Shown one piece after another: positions 51,570 to 60,256 of a DNA stretch of 64,000 nucleotides. Under the pieces are notes generated by a model. That model saw nothing but the letters and a program-made list of their open reading frames with translations, made no database searches and was not told where the DNA came from. The position numbers were made by a program, and so were the translations under genes. Numbering within the stretch: position 1 is the stretch's first letter; each line of letters starts with the position of its first letter. The stretch is taken from the NCBI RefSeq assembly GCF_024519455.1, contig NZ_JALJRY010000015.1, positions 206,909 through 270,908 on the forward strand, read 5' to 3'. The stretch is from Streptomyces sp. STR69. GTDB taxonomy: Bacteria; Actinomycetota; Actinomycetes; Streptomycetales; Streptomycetaceae.

Positions 51570-53426
51570 ATGCACACCACACCGCCACCCCGAACAGCAC
51601 GCAGACACCGCCCCGGACGGCGAGCGGCCTCGGCCCTCGTCACCCTGTTCGCCGCACTGGCCGGGACCCTCCTGCCCGCCGCCCCCTCCCAGGCCGCCGA
51701 CACCTCCGTCACCGTCGACTTCTCCACCGCGGGCGGCGCCCCCACGTACCACGCCTCCGGCATGATCTACGGGATGACCCCGGACGGCTCGCTGCCGCAG
51801 GACCACTTCTTCACCGACATCAAGTGGCACTTCATGCGAGCCGGGGGCGCCCAGCTCAACAGCGGCGGCTACGCCACCAGCCTCGCCGACTACCAGACCC
51901 GTTGGGCGTCCACCCTCGCCCAGTACAAGCGCACCGCGGCCCTCGGCGGCACCTTCGTCCTCCTGCCGCACGACCTGTGGGGCGCCGATGGCACCACCAC
52001 TCAGGGCTGGCCCGGCGACAACGGCGACTGGACGCAGTTCGACGCCTTCGTCACCCAGCTCATCAGTGACGTCAAGGCCAACAACATGACGGTCCAGTGG
52101 GACCTGTGGAACGAGCCCGACGGCAGCGGCTTCTGGGGCGCGTCCCAGACGCAGTACCTCCAGATGTGGTCGCGCTTCTACGCCAGGGTCCGCGCCGCGT
52201 TCCCCGCCCAGCTCATCGTCGGCCCCAGCATCGCGGGCCAGCCGAACTCCTCCAACAGCTGGTGGACGACGTATCTGACGTACATCAAGGCGAACAACGT
52301 CGCGCCCGACATCTACAGCTGGCACGACGAACCCGGCGACCCCGCCACCGACGTCGGCCGCGCCAACTCCACGCTCGCCGCAGCCGGGTTGACCAACACC
52401 CGGGCGTACCAGATCAACGAGTACGCCACCCTGTCCATGCAGTCCCCGGGCGGCGGCGCCTGGTTCATCGGCCGCCTGGAACGCGCCGGCGCCGACGGCC
52501 TGCGCGGCAACTGGGCCTCCGGAACCGCCCTGCACGACAACGAGGCCAACCTGCTCACCAAGAACAGCGCGGGCCAGTACCGGCCGCTCGGCGAGTGGTT
52601 CATGTACCGCTACTACGGCTCCCAGACCGGCAACATCGTCAAGCTCACGCCGGGCACCGGCACCGACGGTCTGGCGACCAAGGACAACTCGGCAGGAAAC
52701 GCCAAGGTGTTGCTCGGCAGCAGCGGCAACACCGGCACGGTCACCGTCAACCTGACCGGGCTCAACACCACGTCCGTCGTGGCGAACAGCCAGGTCCGCG
52801 CCGTCGTCCAGCGCGTCCCGTACAACAGCGGGGCCGCCGTCACCGGCCCGGAGACCATCGCCGACACCACCCTCACGGTCAGCGGCAACTCCGCCTCGGT
52901 GAGCCTCCCTTGGACGAACGCCAAGGACGGCTACACCGTCACCTTGCTGTCCCCGTCCAACACCACCGTCTCCACGGTCGCCGTGAGCCAGAACAGCGGC
53001 CAGTGCCTGGACGACACGGGTGTCAGTACCGCCAACGGTACGCAGTACCAGCAGTATTACTGCGAGGGCGGCTACCAGCAGATGCTCGACCTCAAGCCGG
53101 TCAGCGGCAGGACCAACACCTACACCGTGGTCAACGAGCTGAGCGGCAAGTGCCTGGACGTCTCGGGCGCCTCCACCGCCGACGGCGCCGCCGTCATCCA
53201 GTACACCTGCAACGGCGCCACCAACCAGCAGTTCACCCTCAACCCCGTCACCGCGCTCGGCAACAGCCACGACTACCAGCTGGTCGCCGTCCACAGCGGC
53301 AAGTGCGTCGACGTCACCGGCGTCTCGACGACCGCCGGTGCGCTGGTCCACCAGTGGACCTGCGACGCGGCGAGCGTACTGAGCACCAAGAAGAACCAGA
53401 TCTGGCGGCTGCTCGGCAAGAGCTGA
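51570..53426 (+). CDS. secreted GH39-like glycosidase with ricin-type lectin domain
   Basis: 618 residues. Signal peptide (about 1-42, ending PSQAAD). Clan GH-A barrel about 45-330: VQWDLWNEPDGSGFW near 180 gives the acid/base Glu, and YQINEYATLS near 285 the nucleophile Glu. Next comes a beta domain (about 340-470), then a C-terminal beta-trefoil (about 475-618) with repeated Q-W/F motifs (SGKCLDVSGASTADGAAVIQ, SGKCVDVTGVSTTAGALVHQ). ATG at 51570 with AGGAG upstream. It acts outside, releasing the sugar that the ABC system imports; xylan- or arabinan-type substrates are plausible. Confidence 0.88.
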   Translation: MHTTPPPRTARRHRPGRRAASALVTLFAALAGTLLPAAPSQAADTSVTVDFSTAGGAPTYHASGMIYGMTPDGSLPQDHFFTDIKWHFMRAGGAQLNSGGYATSLADYQTRWASTLAQYKRTAALGGTFVLLPHDLWGADGTTTQGWPGDNGDWTQFDAFVTQLISDVKANNMTVQWDLWNEPDGSGFWGASQTQYLQMWSRFYARVRAAFPAQLIVGPSIAGQPNSSNSWWTTYLTYIKANNVAPDIYSWHDEPGDPATDVGRANSTLAAAGLTNTRAYQINEYATLSMQSPGGGAWFIGRLERAGADGLRGNWASGTALHDNEANLLTKNSAGQYRPLGEWFMYRYYGSQTGNIVKLTPGTGTDGLATKDNSAGNAKVLLGSSGNTGTVTVNLTGLNTTSVVANSQVRAVVQRVPYNSGAAVTGPETIADTTLTVSGNSASVSLPWTNAKDGYTVTLLSPSNTTVSTVAVSQNSGQCLDDTGVSTANGTQYQQYYCEGGYQQMLDLKPVSGRTNTYTVVNELSGKCLDVSGASTADGAAVIQYTCNGATNQQFTLNPVTALGNSHDYQLVAVHSGKCVDVTGVSTTAGALVHQWTCDAASVLSTKKNQIWRLLGKS

Positions 53427-53441
53427 CCGCCGTCACGTATG

Positions 53442-53480
53442 ACGATGCGGAGCGGCGGTTCGCCTGCCTCTCCGCATCGT
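53442..53480 (+). terminator. terminator of the sugar operon
   Basis: Perfect 11-base-pair stem ACGATGCGGAG / CTCCGCATCGT with a 17-base loop, followed by a T-containing stretch, 16 bases after the glycosidase stop. Confidence 0.7.
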
Positions 53481-53637
53481 TCGACTGAGTGGCCTCGCCG
53501 TCTACCTCGCCGAGGAGGGCATCCTCAACCGCGTGCTCGGCTTGCCGACGGCGTGGGGATGAAAAGCACGTCGTCGGTGCCGTACCACCTCGAAAACCTC
53601 GGCCTCCACCCGCATGGGCGACCTCGGCGTACGGCGG

Positions 53638-54492
53638 TCACACGGTCTCGGGCACGCCGTTCGACGTGGGGGCCGGGATTGTCTTGGTGGGGAGTTCGGT
53701 GGGCGGCGCCGGGGAGGTGGCCGAGGCCGTTTCCCGGGCGAGGAAGGAGCCGAGTTCGCCGATGGTGCTCATGAGGGGGGCGGGGAAGACGACGGTGGTG
53801 TTCTTGTCGACGCCGATCTCCACCAGGCTCTGCAGGTTGCGGAGTTGGAGGGCGAGGGGGTGGGCCATCATCGTGTCGGAGGCGTCGCCGAGTGCGGCGG
53901 CGGCCAGGGACTCGCCCTCCGCGTTGATGATCTTCGCTCGCTTCTCCCGCTCGGCCTCGGCCTGGCGGGCCATGGCGCGCTTCATGGTGTCGGGCAGCTG
54001 GATGTCCTTCAGCTCCACCAGCGTGACCTGAACACCCCAGTCCGCGGTGGTCACATCGAGGATCTGGCGGATGTCGAGGTTGATGCGGTCGGTCTCCGAC
54101 AGGGTCTCGTCGAGCGTGTGCTGTCCGACGACTTTCCGCAGGGTGGTCTGGGCGATCTGGTTGATCGCCGCGTGGACGTTCTCGACGGCGATGACCGACT
54201 TCACCGCGTCGGCCACCCGGAAGTAGGCGACCGCGGACACGTCGACGCTCACGTTGTCCCGGGTGATGATGCCCTGGGACTGGATGGGCATGGTGACGAT
54301 CCGCAGGGACACCCGGTGCAGGACGTCGACGAACGGGATGATGACCCGCAGTCCCGGGGACCGGGTTCCGACCAGGCGGCCGAAGCGGAACAGCACTCCC
54401 TGCTCGTACTGCTTGACGATTTTCACGGCCATCGCGAGTGCCAGGACGGCAAGAACCGCGACGACGACCAGAAGGAAGACCAGAACTTCCAT
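53638..54492 (-). CDS. slipin/stomatin-like SPFH-domain membrane protein
   Basis: 284 residues. N-terminal membrane segment (about 3-24), then the SPFH/band-7 domain (YEQGVLFRFGRLVGTRSPGL, PIQSQGIITRDNVSVDVSAV), a coiled region (MARQAEAEREKRAKIINAEG) and a disordered tail. ATG at 54492 with GAGGAG upstream. Slipins build membrane scaffolds, often with an NfeD protease partner; none is adjacent here. Divergent from the ATPase remnant across a region with two GGGCC-type boxes, so it may belong to the stress regulon. Confidence 0.9.
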   Translation of the reverse strand: MEVLVFLLVVVAVLAVLALAMAVKIVKQYEQGVLFRFGRLVGTRSPGLRVIIPFVDVLHRVSLRIVTMPIQSQGIITRDNVSVDVSAVAYFRVADAVKSVIAVENVHAAINQIAQTTLRKVVGQHTLDETLSETDRINLDIRQILDVTTADWGVQVTLVELKDIQLPDTMKRAMARQAEAEREKRAKIINAEGESLAAAALGDASDTMMAHPLALQLRNLQSLVEIGVDKNTTVVFPAPLMSTIGELGSFLARETASATSPAPPTELPTKTIPAPTSNGVPETV

Positions 54493-54648
54493 GTGCTGCT
54501 CCTCGGATGAGGACCACGTCGTTGTCGCGAGGTCCCGATGATGGGGTGGCGGCGCCTGAGCCACGCCGCCGCATGAGCGGGGCGTGACGCGGTATGGACC
54601 GCGGGCCGCCGTGCGTCCAGCATTGCTCGCCGCGTACGTCTGCCGCTT

Positions 54649-54663
54649 GGGCCGAACGGTCCC
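54649..54663. promoter_or_regulatory. OsdR/DevR-like box
   Basis: GGGCCGAACGGTCCC; on the minus strand GGGACCGTTCGGCCC, the form closest to the mycobacterial Dos motif. Confidence 0.55.
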
Positions 54664-54779
54664 CGAGGAGGCGGTTGCAGGGGTGTCCCGGGCGCCTTGG
54701 GCACAGGCCGCACGGAGCCCGCGATCACACGGTTGGCGACGCCGTCTGCGACCAACGCGTCCGGCCCTGGTGGCCGAGG

Positions 54780-54793
54780 GGGCCAGACGGCCC
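54780..54793. promoter_or_regulatory. OsdR/DevR-like box
   Basis: GGGCC-AGAC-GGCCC, perfect 5-base arms, in the slipin/ATPase control region. Confidence 0.55.
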
Positions 54794-54975
54794 TTCCCAT
54801 GACCGAGTGGCCCCTTTCGCACGTGGTGGATCCCGCGTGTCAATGGGACGGAGAGCGCGGTCCGTGCGGCAGTTGCCACGGGCCGCGGCACATCAGCAGC
54901 AGCCACGCGGGCCGGGAGGACGTCTTCGGCGGCCGGAGTGCGGCGTGCTGCCAGTTTCCGGAGGCGGTGGGTCCA

Positions 54976-57023
54976 GTGGGCCCTGAGCATGTCGTACGTG
55001 ATCCCGTGGCGGAACGCGACGGGGCCGGGTCACGGCTTGCCGACCCGTTGGAGCCGCTGACCCTCCTGCTGCAACATCTGCGCAGTTCGGCCGGGGGGCT
55101 GTCGGAACGGGAGGCGGCGCGCAGGTCGCAGGTCTACGGGCCGAACGAACTGGTCCGCCGTGGCGGAACCCGGTGGCCCACCGAACTCGCGCGGCAGTTC
55201 ACCCATCCCTTGGCCCTGGTCCTCGCGGTGGCCGCGGTACTGGCCTGGGTCAGTGGGAGCCCGACCCCGGGGGTGGCGATCACGGCGGTGATCGTGCTCA
55301 ACGCGGGCTTCGCGTTCTTCCAGGAGGTACAGGCGGAGCGGGCCGTGGAGGCACTCGCGGCCTTCCTCCCCTCCCACACCCGGGTCCTGCGTGATGGTCA
55401 CCCGCGACAGGCGGAGGCCGTGGTCTGGTCCCGGGCGATGTGATGGTCGTGGCCGAGGGCGACAGCATCTGTGCCGACGCGCGGCTGCTCAGCGGAGCGG
55501 TGTAGGTCGACATCTCCACCCTCACCGGTGAGTCCGAACCGGTCGCCCGCTCCGCCGAGACCATGGACACCGACGTTCCCCTCCTCCAGGCGCGCGACGT
55601 GCTGTTCAGCGGGACGGTGTGCACCGGGGGAGGGGCCCTCGCGGTGGTCACCGCGACGGGGATGCACACCGAACTGGGCCGCATCGCCGCGCTCACCGCG
55701 CGCGTGACGCGTGAGGACAGCCCGTTGGAGCACCAGGTGAAACGCGTTGCCTGGCTGATCGCCGCGGTCGCCGTCGGGGTGGGGGTCGGCTTCCTTCCGC
55801 TGGGCCTGCTGGCCGGACTGGGCTGGAGCGCGGCGATCAGTTTCGCGATCGGTCTGCTGGTGGCCAATGTGCCCGAGGGGCTGCTGCCCACCATCACCCT
55901 GGCGCTGGCCGTGGGCGTCCGGGAGTTGGCCGGGCGCGGCGCGGTCGTCAAGCGCCTCAGCGCGGTCGAGACACTCGGCTCGACGACGGTGATCTGCACC
56001 GACAAGACCGGGACCCTGACCGAGAACCACATGCGCGTCACCTCCCTGTGGACCTCCGAGGGTTCCGCGGACCCGCAGGTGCCGACGCCGCAGACCGACC
56101 TCGTCGTACGATCCGCCGCGGCCTGCACCAACGCCGAACTGCCCGGGAGCGCCACGGCCGAGGCGAAGGGAGACCCCACGGAACTGGCCCTCCTGGAACT
56201 GGCCGCAGCCCTCGGCCGTCCGGTCACCCCCGACCAACGCGCCCTGGGCGCCGGACCTTGTTCCCCTTCGACTCACGGATCAAGCTGATGACCACCGTGG
56301 ACGAGCAACAGGGCGGGGACGGCGGCACTGTCCTCACGGTGCACACCAAGGGTGCGCCGGAAGAGGTGCTCCCCAGGTGCACCCACCTCCAACACCCGCA
56401 CGGTGCAAGCCCGTTGACGGACGCCGACCGTGACGCCGTGACTTCGGCCATGGACGACTACGCGGACGCCGGGCTGCGCGTCCTGGCCGTTGCCGTCCGC
56501 CAACTCCCCACCGGGGCCCCGGTTCCCGCCCGGCGCGAGGAAGCCGAACTCGACCTGTGCCTGCTCGGCCTGGTCGCCATGACCGACCCTCCCCGCCCTC
56601 AGGTGGCAGCCGCGATCGCCCGCGCCCACCAGGCCGGCATCCGCGTGCACGTCGTCACCGGCGACTACGGGGCGACCGCGGCGGCGATCGCCCGCCAGGT
56701 CGGCATCGGCGACGACAAGCCGCACGTCATCACCGGCACCGAACTCGACCGGCTCTCCGAACCGGAACTGGACCAACTCCTGGCCGCGGAAGGCGAAGTG
56801 GTCTTCGCCCGCAGCACACCCGAAGCCAAACTCCGCATCGCCGACGCACTGCGCGCCGAGGGCCAGGTCGTCGCCATGACCGGGGACGGTGTCAACGACG
56901 CACCCGCGTTGCGCAGGGCCGACATCGGGATCGCCATGGGCCGCTCCGGGACCGACGTCGCCCGGGAAGCCTCCACGATGGTGCTCACCGACGACGACTT
57001 CACCACCACCGTCTCGGCCATGT
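54976..57023 (+). pseudogene. decayed cation-transporting P-type ATPase (CtpF/calcium type)
   Basis: The remnant keeps the order of a P2-type ATPase but cannot be one protein. The N-terminal part and TM1-2 (SEREAARRSQVYGPNELVRR) run in one frame to a stop at 55443. The A-domain (GDVMVVAEGDSICADARLLS, DISTLTGESEPVA) continues in another frame and meets an in-frame TAG at 55503, where a Glu or similar is expected. The phosphorylation site CTDKTGTLTENH is intact near 56000; a second frameshift is near 56256, after which the N- and P-domains (MTGDGVNDAPALRRADIG) follow. Similarity stops at DDDFTTTVSAM near 57020, so the C-terminal TM helices are missing. The start is uncertain. Confidence 0.88.
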
Positions 57024-57182
57024 CTGGGGAGCCGACGAACTACGGCGCTGGTACCGGCGCCGTCCTGAAGCCACAGTCGTCAGTTGACAAGCAGTGGCGC
57101 CCTGGTCGAGCGCCAGGGAACCACCGCTGCCCGATCACGCCTCACGCGCGACAGATCAGGGTGCGTACGGCAGGCTGCCGGA

Positions 57183-57566
57183 ATGAAGTCTCGAACTGAT
57201 GGCATGTGGTGGGGAACGGCGATCGAGGCGCCGGACCCGAGCGGCCTGGCGAGGTTCTACGCCGAACTGCTCGGCTGGCACATCGGACACGAGGAGCCGG
57301 GAACGGCCGTCGTCGCCGCCTCACCGCAAGGGCCTTTCTTCGTGTTCCAGCAGGCGGACGACTATCGGGCCCCGGTCTGGCCTCCGGCCGACGGGGAACA
57401 GCGCCCGATGATGCACTTCGACTTCCAGGTGGGCGACCTGGACTCGGCGGTCGCCGAAGCGGTCGCCCTGGGCGCAACGGTCGCGGAGTCCCAGCCGCAG
57501 GTGAACGTCCGAGTGCTCTTCGACCCCGCCGGCCACCCCTTCTGCCTCTGCTGCGACGAAGGATGA
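57183..57566 (+). CDS. single-domain VOC-family protein
   Basis: 127 residues, two beta-alpha-beta-beta-beta units: AIEAPDPSGLARFYAELLGW and MHFDFQVGDLDSAVAEAVAL, ending FDPAGHPFCLC. Typical of glyoxalase/bleomycin-resistance-like proteins of unknown substrate. ATG at 57183, no clear ribosome site. It overlaps the meaningless tail of the broken ATPase frame, so the truncation junction may have placed it here. Confidence 0.83.
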   Translation: MKSRTDGMWWGTAIEAPDPSGLARFYAELLGWHIGHEEPGTAVVAASPQGPFFVFQQADDYRAPVWPPADGEQRPMMHFDFQVGDLDSAVAEAVALGATVAESQPQVNVRVLFDPAGHPFCLCCDEG

Positions 57567-57597
57567 CCGCCTGAATCGCACGTCACGGGATCCACGC

Positions 57598-58875
57598 CTA
57601 CTGACCGTTGCCCGATGCCGTCGTGACCCGTCGAAGACCGTAGAACGCAGCCCCGAGGACGAGGACCGCGGCGCCGGAGACGACGGTGCTCGCGGGCAGG
57701 GCGAAGGCGAGGGCCGCACAGCCGGCCAGGCCGATGACAGGGATCAGGCGGTTCGGCCGGCCCTCTTCCTCGGTGAGCGTCCAGGCGGAGGCGTTGGCGA
57801 CGGCGTAGTAGGCCAGGACGCCGAAGGAGGAGAAGCCGATCGCACCGCGCACGTCAGTGGTCGCGGCGAGGACGGTGACCACCGCGCCGACCGCGAGTTC
57901 GGCGCGGTGGGGAACACCGAAGCGGGGGTGGACGGCGGCCAGGGTGTGCGGCAGGTGCCGGTCCCGGGCCATCGCCAGGGTGGTGCGGGAGACCCCGAGG
58001 ATCAGCGCGAGCAGTGAGCCGAGCGCGGCGACGGCGCCGCCGATGCGTACGGCCGGCACCAGCCAGTCGGCGCCTGCGGCGCGCGCGGCGTCCGACAGCG
58101 GGGCGGCGGCGTCCGCCAGCCCGGCCGGGCCGAGCAGCGTCAGAACGGCGACGGCGACGAGGGCGTAGACGGCGAGGGCGATCCCGAGCGCGATCGGGAT
58201 GGCGCGCGGGATGGTGCGGGCCGGGTCGCGGACCTCCTCCCCGAGGGTGGCGATACGGGCGTATCCGGCGAAGGCGAAGAAGAGCAGGCCTGCGGCCCGC
58301 AGCACCCCGGTGACGGTGGTGTCCGGGCCGATGCCCAGCCGAGTCGTGTCCGCGTGGGCGGAGGCCAGGGCGGTGACGACCACGGCGGCGAGCACGGCCA
58401 GGACGACCGCGACGACGGCGCGGGTGAGGAGGGCGGACTTCTGCACCCCGGTGTAGTTGACCGCGGTCAGCGCCACTACGGCGGCCACGGCCACCGCGTG
58501 GGTCTGGCCGGGCCAGAGATAGGCGCCGACCGTGAGGGCCATGGCGGCGCAGGAGGCCGTCTTGCCGACGACGAACGCCCAGCCGGCCAGGTAGCCCCAG
58601 AAGTCGCCCAGGCGTTCGCGACCGTAGACGTAGGTGCCGCCGGACCGCGGGTATCGGGCGGCCAGTCGTGCCGAGGACGTCGCGTTGCAGTAGGCCACGA
58701 CGGCGGCCAGGGCCAGAGCGAGCAGCAGTCCGGAACCGGCGGCGTCGGCCGCCGGGCCGAGGGCCGCGAAGATCCCGGCTCCGATCATCGACCCCAGACC
58801 GATCACCACGGCATCGGACAGGTCCAGACGCCGTTCCATCCCACCCGTGCCCACCGGGGCTCTCTCCGCGTTCAT
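57598..58875 (-). CDS. APC-superfamily amino acid permease
   Basis: 425 residues with about 12 TM segments. LDLSDAVVIGLGSMIGAGIF at the start is the TM1 signature with the unwound GSMIGAGIF loop; YPRSGGTYVYGRERLG (TM3 loop) and FFAFAGYARIATLGEEVRDP (TM6 region) are typical. Imports an amino acid or polyamine, or exchanges it. ATG at 58875; its ribosome site GAGGAGGAG lies inside a perfect hairpin (58881-58928), so translation may be controlled. Convergent with the VOC gene; co-directional with the Rv1733c homologue upstream. Confidence 0.92.
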   Translation of the reverse strand: MNAERAPVGTGGMERRLDLSDAVVIGLGSMIGAGIFAALGPAADAAGSGLLLALALAAVVAYCNATSSARLAARYPRSGGTYVYGRERLGDFWGYLAGWAFVVGKTASCAAMALTVGAYLWPGQTHAVAVAAVVALTAVNYTGVQKSALLTRAVVAVVLAVLAAVVVTALASAHADTTRLGIGPDTTVTGVLRAAGLLFFAFAGYARIATLGEEVRDPARTIPRAIPIALGIALAVYALVAVAVLTLLGPAGLADAAAPLSDAARAAGADWLVPAVRIGGAVAALGSLLALILGVSRTTLAMARDRHLPHTLAAVHPRFGVPHRAELAVGAVVTVLAATTDVRGAIGFSSFGVLAYYAVANASAWTLTEEEGRPNRLIPVIGLAGCAALAFALPASTVVSGAAVLVLGAAFYGLRRVTTASGNGQ

Positions 58876-58880
58876 CGCGC

Positions 58881-58928
58881 GCTCCTCCTCGTACCCGGCG
58901 CACGGTACCCGAGGAGCCGAGGAGGAGC
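58881..58928 (-). promoter_or_regulatory. hairpin that masks the ribosome site of the APC permease
   Basis: On the minus strand GCTCCTCCTCG (58928-58918) pairs perfectly over 11 bases with CGAGGAGGAGC (58891-58881), which contains the permease ribosome site. A second, overlapping upstream segment, CTCCTCG then GTACC, can instead pair with GGTAC and GAGGAG, so two exclusive folds both cover the site. It could also act as the terminator of the gene upstream. Confidence 0.55.
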
Positions 58929-58945
58929 GGTGGCACTGCCAGGCA

Positions 58946-59527
58946 TCAGCTGGTCTTGCGGCCCCAACTCGGACCTACGAGTTGCCACTCCGTGCCCCAG
59001 GAGTCGATACGGCGCCGGTCCAGCCGGTACCGTGCGACGGCCCCGGTGCCGAACGCCAAGCCGGTGAAGGCGAGTGCGGCGGTCAGGCCCAGGACGGCGG
59101 ATTCGAGAGTCGCTTCCTTCGAACTCGGCGGCTCGATGGTGAAGTTGCCCGCGGAGTCCAGCCAGACCACGACCGTGGATCCGGCCTTCTGCCCCGTGTC
59201 CACCAGAGCGCTGCCCGTACGGCGGGGGCCGTCGGCGGTTGTCCAGCGGACCTTCGCCTTGATCAGGTCGCGCACCCCGCCGGGCGTCGAGCTCGCGGGC
59301 GGGGTGTCCGTGAGGAGGACGGCCTGCACGGCGTGCCGTTCGGTGCGCTGTGCGGCGAACACCTCGTCGGCGGCGTGGGACGTCACCAGGCCGGCCAGTG
59401 CGCCGCCCACCGCGACGACCGCCCACATGATCAGGACGATCCAGGCCTCGACGATGTCGTCGTGTCGGCGCAACGGATTGCTCCGCAACCGCCACAGCCG
59501 CTTCTTCAGACGCCTGTTCCTGCCCAT
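58946..59527 (-). CDS. Rv1733c-family two-TM membrane protein
   Basis: 193 residues. RLRSNPLRRHDDIVEAW leads into TM1 (about 30-52), an external domain about 55-140 (KVRWTTADGPRRTG, VVVWLDSAGNFT), TM2 (about 145-166) and a basic tail RYRLDRRRIDSWGTEW. Same layout as the protein at 28096-28680. Rv1733c belongs to the DosR dormancy regulon of mycobacteria. ATG at 59527 with GAGGAGG about 9 bases upstream. Two GGGCC-type boxes lie 65-135 bases upstream. Confidence 0.86.
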   Translation of the reverse strand: MGRNRRLKKRLWRLRSNPLRRHDDIVEAWIVLIMWAVVAVGGALAGLVTSHAADEVFAAQRTERHAVQAVLLTDTPPASSTPGGVRDLIKAKVRWTTADGPRRTGSALVDTGQKAGSTVVVWLDSAGNFTIEPPSSKEATLESAVLGLTAALAFTGLAFGTGAVARYRLDRRRIDSWGTEWQLVGPSWGRKTS

Positions 59528-59591
59528 GAGTCCGCACCTCCTCGTCGGGGTCGTCTCTTCGAAGGTGTCAGTCGGGAACAAGGCGTCGCTT

Positions 59592-59606
59592 GGGCCGAAC
59601 AGGGGC
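59592..59606. promoter_or_regulatory. degenerate OsdR/DevR-like box
   Basis: GGGCCGAACAGGGGC; the left half matches the other boxes, the right arm is poor. About 65 bases before the Rv1733c-type start. Confidence 0.35.
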
Positions 59607-59645
59607 TGTGGAGTACCCCATCGGCACTGCATGCGGCACCCGGAT

Positions 59646-59659
59646 GGGCCGTTCAGCCC
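59646..59659. promoter_or_regulatory. OsdR/DevR-like box
   Basis: GGGCC-GTTC-AGCCC, one arm mismatch, overlapping the stop of the STAS gene and about 120 bases before the Rv1733c-type start. Confidence 0.45.
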
Positions 59660-60045
59660 GCTGCGGCGGAGGCGTCGCCGGACTCCGGCCTGGCGGCCAG
59701 GGCGTTCGGCAGCCGTGCGTGGATCTCGAAGACGCCGCCGAGCTGGGCGTGGCGCAGGATCCGCAGGAAGCCGGTGTCCCCGGTGACGAACCGGAACCGT
59801 CCGTCCCGGGCCGCTGTCCGGTTCCGGGCCCGGCACAGCACGCTCAGCCCCGCGCAGTCGATGAACGACACAGGGCGCAGGTCCAGTACGAGATCGGGGC
59901 GTGGGCCGGAAGTCAGCATGTCCAGGCGCGCGGACAGCGGCTGCGCCGTGAGGAGGTCGATCTCACCGGACAGCGCCACGACGGTCGTCCCGGCGATCAC
60001 ACGTTCCGAGGAGCGCAGGGCAGCGGTGGTGTGGATCTCGGTCAT
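59653..60045 (-). CDS. STAS-domain anti-sigma-factor-antagonist-like protein
   Basis: 130 residues. GTTVVALSGEIDLLTAQPLS and DLVLDLRPVSFIDCAGLSVL are the STAS strands and the switch loop. The loop reads DCAG where active antagonists have DSSG, so the Ser that is normally phosphorylated by the anti-sigma kinase is missing. It may be permanently 'on', or act only as a scaffold. ATG at 60045. Divergent from the alcohol dehydrogenase across three GGGCC boxes. Confidence 0.87.
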   Translation of the reverse strand: MTEIHTTAALRSSERVIAGTTVVALSGEIDLLTAQPLSARLDMLTSGPRPDLVLDLRPVSFIDCAGLSVLCRARNRTAARDGRFRFVTGDTGFLRILRHAQLGGVFEIHARLPNALAARPESGDASAAAG

Positions 60046-60081
60046 GGTGCGAGCCAACCGGCCAGGTGGTCCCGCACGGAA

Positions 60082-60095
60082 GGGCCGACCAGCCC
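60082..60095. promoter_or_regulatory. OsdR/DevR-like box 1 of the STAS/ADH region
   Basis: GGGCC-GACC-AGCCC, one mismatch. Its centre is 32 bases from box 2, about three DNA turns. Confidence 0.5.
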
Positions 60096-60113
60096 CGTCC
60101 GCCAGTTCGACCT

Positions 60114-60127
60114 GGGCCACTCGGCCC
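60114..60127. promoter_or_regulatory. OsdR/DevR-like box 2 of the STAS/ADH region
   Basis: GGGCC-ACTC-GGCCC, perfect arms, inside TGGGCC...GGCCCAA. Confidence 0.6.
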
Positions 60128-60174
60128 AACCCGCGACCACCCGGTTGCAACGGCCCCGTCCGGCAGGCCGATGA

Positions 60175-60188
60175 GGGCCGACCGGCCC
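60175..60188. promoter_or_regulatory. OsdR/DevR-like box 3 of the STAS/ADH region
   Basis: GGGCC-GACC-GGCCC, perfect arms, 68 bases before the alcohol dehydrogenase start. Confidence 0.6.
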
Positions 60189-60256
60189 AAGCCAGGACCG
60201 ACGGACCCGGACAGGCTGGACACAGGGGGCAGCCGACCGTACGAGGAAGGAACGTC

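Larger units (their letters stand above)
54493..54966. other. divergent control region of slipin and ATPase remnant
   Basis: About 470 bases without a convincing gene; frames here give Arg/Ala-rich translations of no family. It contains two dyad boxes (54649-54663 and 54780-54793) of the type described for OsdR/DevR regulons. Confidence 0.55.

Noticed and set aside
51219..53351. 710-codon open frame on the minus strand
   Set aside because: Antisense to the two glycosidase genes; Gly/Val/Ala-rich shadow translation without motifs.
54976..55443. Calling the first part of the ATPase a small intact membrane protein
   Set aside because: The sequence continues recognisably as an ATPase in another frame directly after the stop, so it is a fragment.
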